Shown here piece after piece: positions 1-9,203 of a stretch of 64,000 nt of DNA; positions within the stretch are counted from its first letter, which is position 1, and the number at the start of each line of letters is the position of its first letter. A program made the translations under genes and the position numbers. The notes under the pieces are model-generated. The model had not been told where the DNA came from. It did no database searches and saw nothing but the letters and a program-made list of their open reading frames with translations. The stretch is from DASSBG01 sp035699085 (GTDB lineage Bacteria > Pseudomonadota > Gammaproteobacteria > Xanthomonadales > Rhodanobacteraceae): contig DASSBG010000041.1 of the NCBI GenBank assembly GCA_035699085.1, positions 32,162 to 96,161 of the forward strand, written 5' to 3'.

Positions 1-374
1 CAGGGAAAGTCATTCTGGCGCGCGTGGGCCTCCAGCAGTTCGCAGGACCGGCGCAGCAGACTTCGCGACAGCAGCCTTGCGCGCCAGGCGGCACCCACGA
101 AGGCGCGCCAGTAGTACATCGGCTGGCCCAGCCGCGGCGCCAGCACCGGCTTGGCGGTGCACACGGCAACAATCTCGCCGCCGGCATCGCGCGCGTAGAG
201 CAGGACTTCGTCCAGCCGCGCCGCGGGCTCCGGCATGCCGTCGAAGGCCGCCTCGCGCTGCCAGAACGCCTGTACGGCCGCGCGATCCCCCTCGCCGGCG
301 TGCGGCCAGCAGGCGACATAGTCGAAGCCACCCGCCGAGGCGCACGTACCGCCCGTCGGTTCGCCGCCGTTCAC
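1..374 (-). CDS. Unknown protein, partial, possibly GNAT-fold
   Basis: This minus-strand reading frame starts at a GTG that overlaps the stop codon of the upstream protease gene (GTGA), so the two are probably translationally coupled. It runs off the window edge after about 124 residues. The visible part has no signal peptide or membrane segment. A stretch around residues 90-115 (..YYWRAFVGAAWRARLL.. then a helix ending in CELLEAH) resembles the beta-strand and acetyl-CoA-binding helix of GNAT acetyltransferases, but this is a weak, by-eye impression. Its C-terminus is outside the window, so length and family cannot be judged. Confidence 0.6.
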   Translation of the reverse strand, partial: MNGGEPTGGTCASAGGFDYVACWPHAGEGDRAAVQAFWQREAAFDGMPEPAARLDEVLLYARDAGGEIVAVCTAKPVLAPRLGQPMYYWRAFVGAAWRARLLSRSLLRRSCELLEAHARQNDFP

Positions 375-3300
375 TGCGCGTCAATCTGCTGCAGCAGCGT
401 GGAGACGGCCGCGTCAAGTTGGCTGTCGACGCCGCGGTAGCTTTCGCCCGGCGCCCGCGTCACCGCCACGTCGACCGGGCGCGGATGCAGCTCCATCGGC
501 TTGCCATTGGTGTCGGTGACGGTGATGAAGGGCAGGCGCACCACCGAACCGTCGATCATGCGCATGTTCGAGGTGTAGATGATCCAGCCTGCCGTCGGCT
601 CGCCGACCACCTTTCCAAGGCCCAGCGCCCGGTAGCCCTGGGCAAAATCTTCGCCGTCGGACAGGGTCACGCGGTTGGTCAGCAGCACGGTCGGGCGCTC
701 CAGCGCGCGCTGGCCGTTGATGCTGCGAGCCGGCCCCGGCTTGTCGAAGCCGCGGAAGGTCATGTTGAGGTAGGGCCGCCTTGCCAGCACGTCGAGGGCG
801 AAGGCATTGACGAAGCCGCCGAAGTTGTTGCGCTCGTCGATCACCACGCCCTCGCGGGTGCTGTTCTGCGCGTCGAGGTCGCGGTAGAAGCGGCGCAGCG
901 AGTCCATCGACATGTCGCGCAGGTGCACGTAGCCGAGCCGGCCGTGGCTGGCGCGGTCGACGTAGGCGCGGTTCGACCGGGTCCAGGCGGCGTAGGCGAG
1001 GTCGGCCGCGGCGCGCGTGTCGATGGGCTTGACGTCGACGGTGTGGACGCGGCCGTTGCGGTCGCGGATGCCGAGCGACGTCTTGCGGCCGACGCGGTGG
1101 TCAAGCGTGCGAGCCAGGTTGTCGTGGCGGCCGATGCCGTGGCCATCCACCGCCAGCAGCACGTCGCCGACGTGGATCGTGCCGCTGACGTCCGCCGGTG
1201 ACAGCGGCACGATGCCTGCGATGCGCAGTTCGCCGCTTTTTTCGTAGGCGCGCGGGTCGAAGCGCAGGCCGAGGTGACCGGTGTTGTAGTCGGGTTTGTC
1301 GCCGCTGCGGACGCCCGAATGCGAGGCGTTCAGTTCCCCGACCATGAGGTTGAGGATGCGGCGCATGGCGGCGGGCGTGGCGGCGCCGGCGATGCGCGGG
1401 GCGTACTTCGCATGGACTGCCTGCCAGTCGACGCCGTGCATCTTCGGGTCATGGAAATTGTCGAGCAACCACGACCAGGCCTGGTTGAAAACCACCATCT
1501 TCTCGCGGTCGAAGTCGACGTCCATCTGCGCCGACACATCCAGCGACTTGGCCTTGCTGCCCTTCTTCAGCGCCACCGAGTGGATGCGGCCGTCATCGAG
1601 GTAGAAGACCGTCTTGCCATCCTTGCTGAAGCCGGCGTCGGATTTGTAACCGGGGCTGGAGGTCAGCTGCCGGGCCACCGGCGTCTTCTTCGCCAGCGGG
1701 TCGAGCGACCAGGCATAGAGATTCGGTTTGCCGGCCACCTGGGCCGTGACCAGCAGGGTCTTGCCGTCGGGGCTGACCAGCGCCGACTGCACGTCCAGGC
1801 CGATCGGCAGCAGGCTGAGCCGGTCGCGGATGCCGTCGGCGTCGATGCGCACCGGCGTGACCTTCGTCTTCTTGTCCCGGGCAGCCCGATCGCCGTCCTG
1901 CTCGCCGCTGTCGTGCTGATCCGGCGAGGGTTTGGGCGTCGCCTCGGTGAACAGGTCGTGGAACTGGTCCTCGCGGAAGGTCGGCGTACGCGGCACGAGG
2001 TCGACACGCGCCACGCGGCCCTGCTTGGTGCGCTGCGAGGTGACGAACAGCAGCGCCTTGCCGTCGTCGCTCCAGTTGACGTCGCCGGAAAAGGCGTTGG
2101 CCAACTGGCTTGCCGCCACGACGTGGCCGTCCGCGACGCGAACGGCACTGGCGTTGCGGTACATGCGCTGGCCCCAGGCGGTGTAGGCGATCCACTTGCC
2201 GTCCGGCGACCAGGCCAGCTCGCGGTCCGACCCCAGCGGCCGGCGCAGGTCGATGTGGCCGGTGACCAGCGTTCGCAGCGTGCCGCTGGCAAGGTCGAGC
2301 ACGCAGAGCTCGCTGCCGTCGCGAACGAAGGCCAGCGACTTGCCGTCAGGCGAGAAGCTTGCCGCCGTGTCCTCGCCGTCGCCCGAGGTGAGCTGGCGCT
2401 CATGGCCGCTGCGGAAATCGTATTCGTGGAGGTGGCGTCCGCCGTCGCGCGCGGCGCCATAGACGATATGCCGGCTGTCCGGCGCCCAGGCGATGCCGTA
2501 CTCGGCGCCGGGCGTGCGGGTGACGCGATCCGCTTCGCCGCCCTTGTCGGCATCGGCAGCGAAGACCTCGCCATGTACGACAAACGCCAGCTTCTTGCCG
2601 TCGGGCGAGACACGCAGGCCCTCGAAGTGCCGGGTCAGCTTCTTGTGCACGATGCCCGGGCCGCGGACCGCGCCGGACAGCGTGATCGGCAGGGCACGCG
2701 CCTTGCCGGTGGCGGTGTCAGCCAGCCAGATGCCGAAATCGCGCTCGAAGGCGATCGCATGGCCGTCCGCGGAGATCGATGGCCACATCAGGCGGCCGTC
2801 GCTGAAGTGCGTCAGCTGGGTCTGGCTGCCATCGAGCTGCAGGTGCCAGAGGTTCTCGGTGCCGCCGCGGTCGCTCATGTAGTACAGCGAGCCGCCGTCG
2901 GGCGTCCACATCGGCCAGGCCGCGCGGGCGTCGTCCGGCGACAGCGCGGTGTACTGGTGCGAGCCGTCGTTGCGCAGCAGCCAGATGGCGCTCTCGTCGA
3001 TGTGTGCGTGGCCGTGGCGCCACCACTGGAAGTTGCCCATGCCGCCAACCAGCGCGATCTGCGAGCCGTCCGGCGAAGGCACGCCCTGCTCCTCGTTGCG
3101 GTAGGGCTCCAGCGAAACAGGCATCGGGGTGCCGCCGCTGCTGGCGACCCGGAATAGGCCATGCATGCCGCCGACGTTGTCGTGGCTGGAGCTGAAGTAC
3201 AGCCAGCGGCCGTCGTGCGACCAGGCGCTGAGCTGTTCGCCACCATCGGCCCAGGTGATGCGGGAGAGCGCGCCACTGGCCAGATCGAGCACGTAGATGT

Positions 3301-3595
3301 CGCCATTGCCGGTGGCGTCGGAGACAAAGGCGAGGCGGGTGCCATCGGGCGAGTACAGCGGCCGGCTGTCGTTGCCGCCATCGGCGACCAGCAGGTGGGC
3401 CGCGCCACCGGCGGCCGGCACGGTCCAGATGGCCGAATTGGCCACGAAGGCGATGCGGCTGGCGTCGGGCGAGAGGCTGGGCTGCGACAGGCTTGCCAAC
3501 GGTGTGGCCGCGGGCGCAGCCGGCCCGGCGGCCTGAACCGCCGGAACCAGGGCAGGCAGCAGGGCCGCCATCAGCGCGGCTTGGAGAGGCTTCAT
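371..3595 (-). CDS. Tricorn-like S41 family protease, secreted
   Basis: A 1074-residue exported protease with a tricorn-type layout. An N-terminal signal peptide ends near QAA (about residue 24). Repeated 'SPDG' beta-propeller blades of the TolB/WD40 type fill residues about 30-680, a PDZ-like segment lies near 775-855, and a C-terminal S41 catalytic domain follows. The Ser-His pair expected in the C1 domain is seen at S758-H759 and the nucleophile-type 'TLSDGE' motif at about S979. The family degrades peptides and unfolded proteins; here it probably acts in the periplasm. The start at 3595 is chosen because the signal peptide begins there and a GGGGAA box precedes it; the open frame extends further upstream without signal-like sequence. 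Confidence 0.88.
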   Translation of the reverse strand: MKPLQAALMAALLPALVPAVQAAGPAAPAATPLASLSQPSLSPDASRIAFVANSAIWTVPAAGGAAHLLVADGGNDSRPLYSPDGTRLAFVSDATGNGDIYVLDLASGALSRITWADGGEQLSAWSHDGRWLYFSSSHDNVGGMHGLFRVASSGGTPMPVSLEPYRNEEQGVPSPDGSQIALVGGMGNFQWWRHGHAHIDESAIWLLRNDGSHQYTALSPDDARAAWPMWTPDGGSLYYMSDRGGTENLWHLQLDGSQTQLTHFSDGRLMWPSISADGHAIAFERDFGIWLADTATGKARALPITLSGAVRGPGIVHKKLTRHFEGLRVSPDGKKLAFVVHGEVFAADADKGGEADRVTRTPGAEYGIAWAPDSRHIVYGAARDGGRHLHEYDFRSGHERQLTSGDGEDTAASFSPDGKSLAFVRDGSELCVLDLASGTLRTLVTGHIDLRRPLGSDRELAWSPDGKWIAYTAWGQRMYRNASAVRVADGHVVAASQLANAFSGDVNWSDDGKALLFVTSQRTKQGRVARVDLVPRTPTFREDQFHDLFTEATPKPSPDQHDSGEQDGDRAARDKKTKVTPVRIDADGIRDRLSLLPIGLDVQSALVSPDGKTLLVTAQVAGKPNLYAWSLDPLAKKTPVARQLTSSPGYKSDAGFSKDGKTVFYLDDGRIHSVALKKGSKAKSLDVSAQMDVDFDREKMVVFNQAWSWLLDNFHDPKMHGVDWQAVHAKYAPRIAGAATPAAMRRILNLMVGELNASHSGVRSGDKPDYNTGHLGLRFDPRAYEKSGELRIAGIVPLSPADVSGTIHVGDVLLAVDGHGIGRHDNLARTLDHRVGRKTSLGIRDRNGRVHTVDVKPIDTRAAADLAYAAWTRSNRAYVDRASHGRLGYVHLRDMSMDSLRRFYRDLDAQNSTREGVVIDERNNFGGFVNAFALDVLARRPYLNMTFRGFDKPGPARSINGQRALERPTVLLTNRVTLSDGEDFAQGYRALGLGKVVGEPTAGWIIYTSNMRMIDGSVVRLPFITVTDTNGKPMELHPRPVDVAVTRAPGESYRGVDSQLDAAVSTLLQQIDAQ

Positions 3596-3843
3596 CAGGA
3601 TTCCCCGCAACGGTTGTCGGTTCATTGTATGCGAGGCGCCGCGCACACCGCCTGGCCCCTTGGTCACGACCGCGAGGCCATTGCGGCCGCTGCCGGGAGG
3701 AATGGCGCGAGGGCGGCGCAACCAAGCTGAACAGGCAAGACGACCGGCGCGGCGGGTTCGTTCGGGATTCAGCGCCCCGGCCGCACATTCGCCGCCATGG
3801 GGCGCGGACTTCATCGCCGTTCAACACCCAAGGAGAGAACATC

Positions 3844-4326
3844 ATGCGATTGAAAAAGCCATCCCTCGCACTTGCCACCGGCCTGGCGCTTGCCTGCATG
3901 GGCGCGGCGCCGCTGGCTGCAGCCGGGTCGGGACCCGACAACAACGCCAGTGACGACAACACCATCAATTGCAAGCTCGATTACACGTTGACCGGATGGT
4001 CGGTGCTGTACCGCACGGCGCATGGCTCCGGCACGGTCACCTGCGACAACGGTGAATCGATGCCGGTGATGCTCAATGCCACGGGCGGGGGCCTCTCGGT
4101 CGGTGCCTACAAGGTCAATGACGGCACCGGCGACTTCACCGGCGTCAAGAACATCAACGACGTGCTCGGCGTCTATGCGGTCGGCACCGTGCACGCCGGC
4201 GCGGTCAAGTCCGTGCATGGCTCGGTGATGAGCAAGGGCGGCGTGACCCTTGTCATCGGCGGCACCGGCGACGGCTGGGACATCGGCGTCGGCTTCGCCA
4301 GCTTCAGCATCAGCAAGGCCGAATAG
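3844..4326 (+). CDS. Small secreted protein, unknown function
   Basis: A 160-residue protein with a clear Sec signal peptide (basic MRLKK start, hydrophobic core, cleavage near AAA at about residue 27). The mature part has only two cysteines, in INCKL and TVTCDN, which could form one disulfide. It is rich in Gly, Val and Thr, suggesting an all-beta fold. A strong AAGGAGA ribosome-binding site lies eight bases before the ATG. It is divergent from the tricorn-like protease and convergent with the cyclophilin gene, with which it shares a 15-bp inverted repeat at the 3' ends. I do not recognise the family; some DUF-type lipid-binding periplasmic proteins look similar in composition. Confidence 0.8.
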   Translation: MRLKKPSLALATGLALACMGAAPLAAAGSGPDNNASDDNTINCKLDYTLTGWSVLYRTAHGSGTVTCDNGESMPVMLNATGGGLSVGAYKVNDGTGDFTGVKNINDVLGVYAVGTVHAGAVKSVHGSVMSKGGVTLVIGGTGDGWDIGVGFASFSISKAE

Positions 4327-4331
4327 CCAGG

Positions 4332-4387
4332 CGCCGGCCACGCCCGTCGCTAGCCGCGTGGCGCGGCGGTGGCGGGCGTGGCCGGCG
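4332..4387. terminator. Candidate bidirectional terminator hairpin
   Basis: A perfect 15-bp inverted repeat (arms 4332-4346 and 4373-4387, 26-nt loop) lies across the end of two convergent genes. It begins just after the stop of the small secreted protein and its right arm encodes the C-terminal Pro/Ala tail of the cyclophilin. There is no T-tract, so it is an unconventional terminator or an mRNA 3'-end stabiliser. Confidence 0.5.
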
Positions 4388-5303
4388 GGGCCGGGACCTC
4401 GCGCACCGGCAGCGGCGCGTTGCAGATGCTTATGGCGCCGGCAGGCTGGCGGTAGAAGTCACCGACGCGGTTGCGCTTGGCCTCGACCAGTCGGGCAAAG
4501 CTGTGGCTGTCGGTGCGCAGCACCTCCAGGTGGCTGCGCTGGTTGGCAGGCACGTCCGCAGCAAGGCGGATAGAGGCGATTGGCGTGCGCTTGCCGGCGT
4601 CGCCGTAGACCCCCAGCGGCTCCGGCCCGCGCGGCAGGGCCGACAGCCATTCCATCCCCTGCACGACGCGGCCGACCACCGCCAGCTGGTGGTCGATCTG
4701 GCGCGGCGCCTGGCCGATGGGAACGTACAAGGTGTTGCCGTTGCCGCTCTCGGGGTCGACATCGCGGGCGACGCCGACCATGCCGTAACACTGCACCAGC
4801 CAGGCCTTGTGGGTGTTCGGGTCCAGCGCCATCGGCAGGCCGTCCTTGAACCCGACCTTCGGCGCGTATACGTCCCCGTCGGCCAGCGGCGTGTACTTGA
4901 AATCGGCGCCGATGCTGCGCGTGTACTCCGGCGGCAGCGTGCTGCGCGCCTTGCCCATCGACTTCGCCTTGTCGGGGTTGTCGCCGTCAGGATCGCCCCA
5001 CTGGGCCACGAAGTTGTCGGCGACGCGGTAGACGCTGGTGCCGTCGAAGTAATGCGCGCCGACCAGCGTCTTGATGTTCTTGACGTGCGCCGGTGCCCAC
5101 TGCGGCGCCAGCTCGATCACCACTCGGCCCTGGGGCAGCTGCATGTAGAGCGTGTTCTGCGGATCCAGGGCGCGCCATTCGGAAGGCTTCGATTCGGCCA
5201 GGATCTGTTTGCTGGTCGGCGTGTGGCTGGGCGCTGCTGCGGCGCCCGGGCACAGGGCGAGGGCGGGCAGCGCGAGGAAGGTCGACAACGTGCGCGGATG
5301 CAT
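4350..5303 (-). CDS. Peptidyl-prolyl isomerase, cyclophilin type, exported
   Basis: A 317-residue cyclophilin with a signal peptide ending in AAAAP near residue 25, so it likely acts in the periplasm on proline isomerisation during folding. The catalytic-region signature appears as YFDGTSVYRVADNFVAQWGD, where the Arg corresponds to the catalytic Arg of cyclophilins. It is longer than a minimal cyclophilin (about 165 residues) because of inserts and a C-terminal extension of roughly 90 residues ending in a Pro/Ala tail. The start at 5303 has an AGGAGA box; the frame is open upstream but has no signal-like sequence. It is divergent from the acetyltransferase gene with only 58 bp between. Confidence 0.85.
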   Translation of the reverse strand: MHPRTLSTFLALPALALCPGAAAAPSHTPTSKQILAESKPSEWRALDPQNTLYMQLPQGRVVIELAPQWAPAHVKNIKTLVGAHYFDGTSVYRVADNFVAQWGDPDGDNPDKAKSMGKARSTLPPEYTRSIGADFKYTPLADGDVYAPKVGFKDGLPMALDPNTHKAWLVQCYGMVGVARDVDPESGNGNTLYVPIGQAPRQIDHQLAVVGRVVQGMEWLSALPRGPEPLGVYGDAGKRTPIASIRLAADVPANQRSHLEVLRTDSHSFARLVEAKRNRVGDFYRQPAGAISICNAPLPVREVPAPPATPATAAPRG

Positions 5304-5361
5304 GTGGTGCTCTCCTGGACGTGAAGCGCACAGTCTAGCCACGCCATGGGAAAATGCACGA

Positions 5362-5922
5362 ATGATGGAGCTGGGCGAGGCGCGTACCGGGCGAACATGC
5401 ATCCGTCTCCTGCGTGAGGACGACGGCCGCCGGCTGCTGGATTACCGCGTTGCGAACCGCGGTCACCTGGCGCCGTGGGAGCCGCTGCGCGCGCCGGCGC
5501 ATTTCACGTTGGCCGGCTGCCACGCCAGCATCGCCAGCGCCATTGTCGCGGCACGCGAGGATCGGGGTTACGCCTTCGCCGTCCTTGACCCTGAAGGCCG
5601 GCGGATGCTGGCCAGCTTCAACCTCAACAACGTCGTGCGAGGCGTCCTCCAGGCTGCCCATCTCGGCTACGGCGTCGATGCCGGCCAGCAAGGCAGCGGA
5701 CTGATGTTCGAGGCGCTGCAGGCCGGGCTCGCTCTGGCGTTCGGCCCGCTTGGGCTGCATCGGGTGATGGCGAACCACATGCCGCGCAACGAGCGCAGCG
5801 CGCGCCTGCTGGCGCGGCTGGGATTCGAGCGCGAAGGCTACGCGCGCAGCTACCTGTGCATCGCCGGGCAGTGGGAGGACCACGTGCTCACGGCGATGCT
5901 GGCGGACGATTTCAAGCCATGA
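5362..5922 (+). CDS. RimJ/RimL-type N-acetyltransferase
   Basis: A 186-residue GNAT protein. Typical RimJ features are visible: an N-terminal TxRLxLR-like strand (CIRLLREDDGRRL), HLAPWEP, the acetyl-CoA pyrophosphate loop region (YGVDAGQQGSGLMFEAL), and the C-terminal NERSARLLARLGFEREGYAR signature. E. coli RimJ (194 residues) acetylates the N-terminal alanine of ribosomal protein S5; the precise substrate here is inferred, since Xanthomonadales carry several paralogues. Two adjacent ATG codons (5362 and 5365) are possible starts; no strong ribosome-binding site distinguishes them. Confidence 0.85.
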   Translation: MMELGEARTGRTCIRLLREDDGRRLLDYRVANRGHLAPWEPLRAPAHFTLAGCHASIASAIVAAREDRGYAFAVLDPEGRRMLASFNLNNVVRGVLQAAHLGYGVDAGQQGSGLMFEALQAGLALAFGPLGLHRVMANHMPRNERSARLLARLGFEREGYARSYLCIAGQWEDHVLTAMLADDFKP

Positions 5923-5994
5923 CAGGCGAGCCCAGGTCAGGCACCGCGGTGCCCACCCGACCTGCGCTGCGACGGGACCGACCGCGCCGCGGCG

Positions 5995-7335
5995 TCAGGA
6001 GCGGCGGGCGTTGCGCTGGCCGCCGCGGCCGCGCTTGGCTGCGGGCGCGTGGCTGGCCGGGCGCTGGCCTTGGGGCGAACGGGCACGCCTCGGGTGGGCA
6101 CTGGCCTTGGGCTTGGCAGCGGTCGTGCGACCCTGGGGTCGCTGCTGGCGCGGCTGCTGCTTCGGCCGCGCGTTGCTGTCCATGCGCAGCGGCTGGCTCG
6201 GCTCGTAGCCGGCCACCGGCACCACCTGCAGCGGGTCCTTGAGGATCTTCTGGATGTCGCGCAGCAGGCCGGTTTCCTCGTGGCTGACCAGCGAGACCGC
6301 CAGGCCGGCGGCGCCGGCGCGGCCGGTGCGGCCGATGCGGTGCACGTAGTCCTCGGCGACCATCGGCAGGTCGTGGTTGATGACCATCGGCAACTGCTCG
6401 ATGTCCAGGCCGCGGGCGGCGATGTCAGTGGCGACCAGCACGGTGACACGGCGGTCCTTGAAGCCCTGCAAGGCGCGGGTGCGCTGGCCCTGGCTCTTGT
6501 TGCCATGGATGGCCGCGGCGCGCAGGCCTGACTGCTCCAGGAAGCGCACCAGCTTGTCGGCGCCGTGTTTGGTGCGGCCGAATACCAGCGTCTGCCGCCG
6601 GCTGTCCTCGGCAAGGATATGCAGCAGCAGGTCGCGTTTGCGGCCCGAGTCGACCGGATGGATGCGGTGGCTGACGGTGGCGACCACGCTGTTCGGCGGC
6701 GTGATCTGCACTTCCGTTGGGTTGCGCAGGAACTGCGCCGCCAGCGCCTTGATCGGGCCGGCGAAGGTGGCCGAAAACAGCAGTGTCTGGCGTTGCCGCG
6801 GCACGACCGCGACAATCTTGCGCAGCGCCGGCAGGAAGCCCATGTCGAGCATGCGGTCGGCTTCGTCGAGGACCAGCGTTTGCAGGCCGTGCAAGTCGAC
6901 CGAGCCGCGGTTGATGTGGTCGATCAGGCGGCCTGGCGTGGCCACCAGCACGTCGACGCCCTGCTGCAGCGCCTTCAGCTGGCCCTGCATGCTGACGCCG
7001 CCGAAAATGGCGGTGCTGCGCAGCGGCAGGCCCTTGCCGCAGGCGCGCAGGCTGGCATGCACCTGCGCCGCCAGCTCGCGGGTCGGCGTCAGGATCAGCG
7101 CGCGTGGCCGCTTGCCACGCGGACCATCGGCCTTGCCGTCGGGAAACAGGCGCTCCAGCAACGGCAGGGCGAAGGCGGCGGTCTTGCCGGTGCCGGTCTG
7201 GGCGCCAGCCATCACGTCCCGGCCTTCGAGCACCAGTGGAATGGCCGCGGCCTGGATCGGCGTGGCGGAAGTGTAGCCCTGCGCCTCAAGCGCGCGCAGC
7301 AGCACGGGCGAAAGCCCGAGGTCTTTGAAACTCAT
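5995..7335 (-). CDS. rhlE: DEAD-box ATP-dependent RNA helicase RhlE
   Basis: A 446-residue DEAD-box helicase. Visible motifs, in order: Q motif (GYTSATPIQ), Walker A AQTGTGKT (residues 45-52), PTRELA, TPGR, DEAD, SAT, and the second RecA domain with ARGLD and HRIGRTGR. The C-terminal 60-70 residues form a basic Arg/Gln/Ala-rich tail typical of RhlE, used for RNA or ribosome contact. The family remodels rRNA during ribosome assembly and assists RNA degradation, especially in the cold. The gene stands alone, convergent with the acetyltransferase gene; more than 500 bases lie upstream before the next gene. Confidence 0.93.
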   Translation of the reverse strand: MSFKDLGLSPVLLRALEAQGYTSATPIQAAAIPLVLEGRDVMAGAQTGTGKTAAFALPLLERLFPDGKADGPRGKRPRALILTPTRELAAQVHASLRACGKGLPLRSTAIFGGVSMQGQLKALQQGVDVLVATPGRLIDHINRGSVDLHGLQTLVLDEADRMLDMGFLPALRKIVAVVPRQRQTLLFSATFAGPIKALAAQFLRNPTEVQITPPNSVVATVSHRIHPVDSGRKRDLLLHILAEDSRRQTLVFGRTKHGADKLVRFLEQSGLRAAAIHGNKSQGQRTRALQGFKDRRVTVLVATDIAARGLDIEQLPMVINHDLPMVAEDYVHRIGRTGRAGAAGLAVSLVSHEETGLLRDIQKILKDPLQVVPVAGYEPSQPLRMDSNARPKQQPRQQRPQGRTTAAKPKASAHPRRARSPQGQRPASHAPAAKRGRGGQRNARRS

Positions 7336-7925
7336 TCAATGCTCCAGTTGGCGAACAATCCGTTGTGGATGTCGCGCAAAAAACCCGGAGCGTTCCCTGA
7401 GAACCGCGCTGCGAGCGATGTTGTATGCAGGTGCCTGTCGACGACAGGCTGCCCGGACCGTGATCACCTGCCGAGCGGACAGCAAGCGTGCCGGCGGTGG
7501 AACCGGGCGGCAACGCGTCTCGCAGAGGGAAATGCGGCAGGAGGATCAGCGGATCGCGGCCATTATAGCTGAAAAGCGGCGATGGGGAATGGGGACCGGG
7601 TACCGTTGGGCGCGTGACTGATGAGGCGGGACCCGGGACCCGTAGAGCGCGGGCCCGACCATGCGGCCTTTTCGATGACGCGGCCGCGTAGCGCTCGCAG
7701 CTGCCGCTTGCGCTGGCGTCGCTTCGCGCCAAGGGAATGGGCATCGAGAATTCGAAATCGGGTGAGCGAACTCCGCCAGCTTTTGCCGCTCACCGCTCAC
7801 TGCTGTCCGCTCACATGCCGTCGCAGCTTGCACGGGAGGCGGCGGCGTGGAAAGCTGCGGCTGTCCCCGCCGCAGGTGCGCTTGTGCCCCGACCACTCGC
7901 GATCCGCCGCCAGCATCCGGCCGGC
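7336..7925. other. Long intergenic region with simple repeats
   Basis: About 590 bp between rhlE and the divergent transporter with no convincing gene. The rhlE-proximal part would be its 5' leader and holds an inverted repeat at 7433-7449 (6-bp stem, 5-nt loop). G-rich heptamer-type repeats occur at 7581-7602 and 7628-7642. A second simple repeat, copies of GCTCACC / GCTCAC, lies at 7785-7814. The transporter reading frame is open through the last part, but repeat content argues against it being coding. Confidence 0.6.
7581..7642. repeat. GGGAATG / GGGACCC simple repeats
   Basis: Two short runs (7581-7602 with GGGGAATGGGGACCGGG and 7628-7642 with GGGACCCGGGACCCG) of the G-rich heptamer-like repeat that recurs across the window. 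They lie in the non-coding stretch upstream of the UMF1-type transporter. Confidence 0.7.
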
Positions 7926-9188
7926 GTGCCGCCCGTGGCGCGCCGCGAGCTTTGGGCCTGGGCGATGTACGATTTCGCCAATTCCGGCTACACCACGGTG
8001 GTCATCACCGCGGTCTTCAACGCCTACTTTGTCGCGGTGGTTGCCGGCGGCGCATCGTGGGGCACGCTGGCATGGACGGCGGCGCTGTCGCTGTCGTACG
8101 CGCTGGTGGTCATCAGCGCACCGCTCCTCGGTGCCTGGGCCGATCTTCGCGCGCGCAAGAAGACGCTGCTCGTGGCGACCAGCGTGGTGTGCATCGTCGG
8201 TACCGCGGCGCTGGCCGCGTGCGGCCGTGGCGAGGTGGCGCTGGCAGTGTGCCTGGTGGTGATCACCAACACCGCCTATGGCACCGGTGAAAATCTGATC
8301 GCGGCGTTCCTGCCGGAACTGGCCGACCGCCAAGCCATGGGCAGGCTGTCCGGCTACGGCTGGGCACTCGGCTACGGCGGCGGGCTGCTGGTACTGGCCT
8401 TGTGCCTCGCATGGATCCAGGGCGCCGCCGCGCGCGGTGCCGGCACCAATGCCGCGGTGGCCGAGACCATGCTGATCACGGCGGCGGTGTTCCTGCTGGC
8501 GGCGCTGCCGACCTTCCTGCTGCTGCGCGAACGGGCCCGCCCGCAGCCCGCCGACGGTGTGTTGCGGCTGGCGTGGGACCGGGTGCGCAGCGCGCTCAGC
8601 GGCAGCCACGGTCTGCGTGACCTGCAGCGCTTCATGCTGTGCATCGTCTGTTACCAGGCCGGCGTCGCGACCGTGATCGCGATTGCCGCGATCTATACCC
8701 AGCAGGCGCTCGGTTTCACCACGGCGCAAAGCATCCGCCTGATCCTGGTGGTCAATGTCGCCGCCGCGGTCGGTGCGCTGGCTTTCGGCAGGGTGGAGGA
8801 CCGGCTGGGTCACCGGGCGACCCTTGCAGTCGCGCTGCTGGGCTGGCTGCTGGCGATTGCGCTGCTGTGGGTCTCGCAGTCCGTCGTCGCGGTGTGGCTG
8901 GCTGCAAACCTCGCAGGCTTGTGCATGGGCGCCTCGCAGTCGAGCGGTCGCGCCCTGGTCGGCTACCTCTGCCCGCATGGACGGGAGGCCGAAGTCTTCG
9001 GGCTGTGGGGTCTCGCGGTAAAGCTGTCCTCGATCATCGGTCCGCTCGGCTACGGACTGATCGAGTGGCTGAGCGGGGGGAACCATCGTGCTGCGCTGCT
9101 GGCAACGGGCGCCTATTTCGTGCTGGGCCTTGTGCTGCTGGCGCGGGTCGACGTGCGCCGCGGCCATGCGCTGGCCGCCACCGCCTGA
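7926..9188 (+). CDS. UMF1-type (Atg22-like) MFS transporter
   Basis: A polytopic major-facilitator protein, 420 residues from the GTG chosen here, with about 11-12 hydrophobic helices. The opening ELWAWAMYDFANSGYTTVVI is the signature of the UMF1/Atg22-like branch, whose bacterial substrates are unknown and whose fungal members export vacuolar amino acids. The MFS loop motif is present as GAWADLRARKK and again as GRVEDRLGHR. The open frame reaches 7737, and ATG codons at 7737 and 7815 are alternative starts. I prefer 7926 because relatives begin about ten residues before the ELW motif and because the upstream part is composed of simple repeats. It ends 15 bp from the convergent NlpE-like gene. 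Confidence 0.82.
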   Translation: MPPVARRELWAWAMYDFANSGYTTVVITAVFNAYFVAVVAGGASWGTLAWTAALSLSYALVVISAPLLGAWADLRARKKTLLVATSVVCIVGTAALAACGRGEVALAVCLVVITNTAYGTGENLIAAFLPELADRQAMGRLSGYGWALGYGGGLLVLALCLAWIQGAAARGAGTNAAVAETMLITAAVFLLAALPTFLLLRERARPQPADGVLRLAWDRVRSALSGSHGLRDLQRFMLCIVCYQAGVATVIAIAAIYTQQALGFTTAQSIRLILVVNVAAAVGALAFGRVEDRLGHRATLAVALLGWLLAIALLWVSQSVVAVWLAANLAGLCMGASQSSGRALVGYLCPHGREAEVFGLWGLAVKLSSIIGPLGYGLIEWLSGGNHRAALLATGAYFVLGLVLLARVDVRRGHALAATA

Positions 9189-9203
9189 CCACCGCAAGGC
9201 TTG

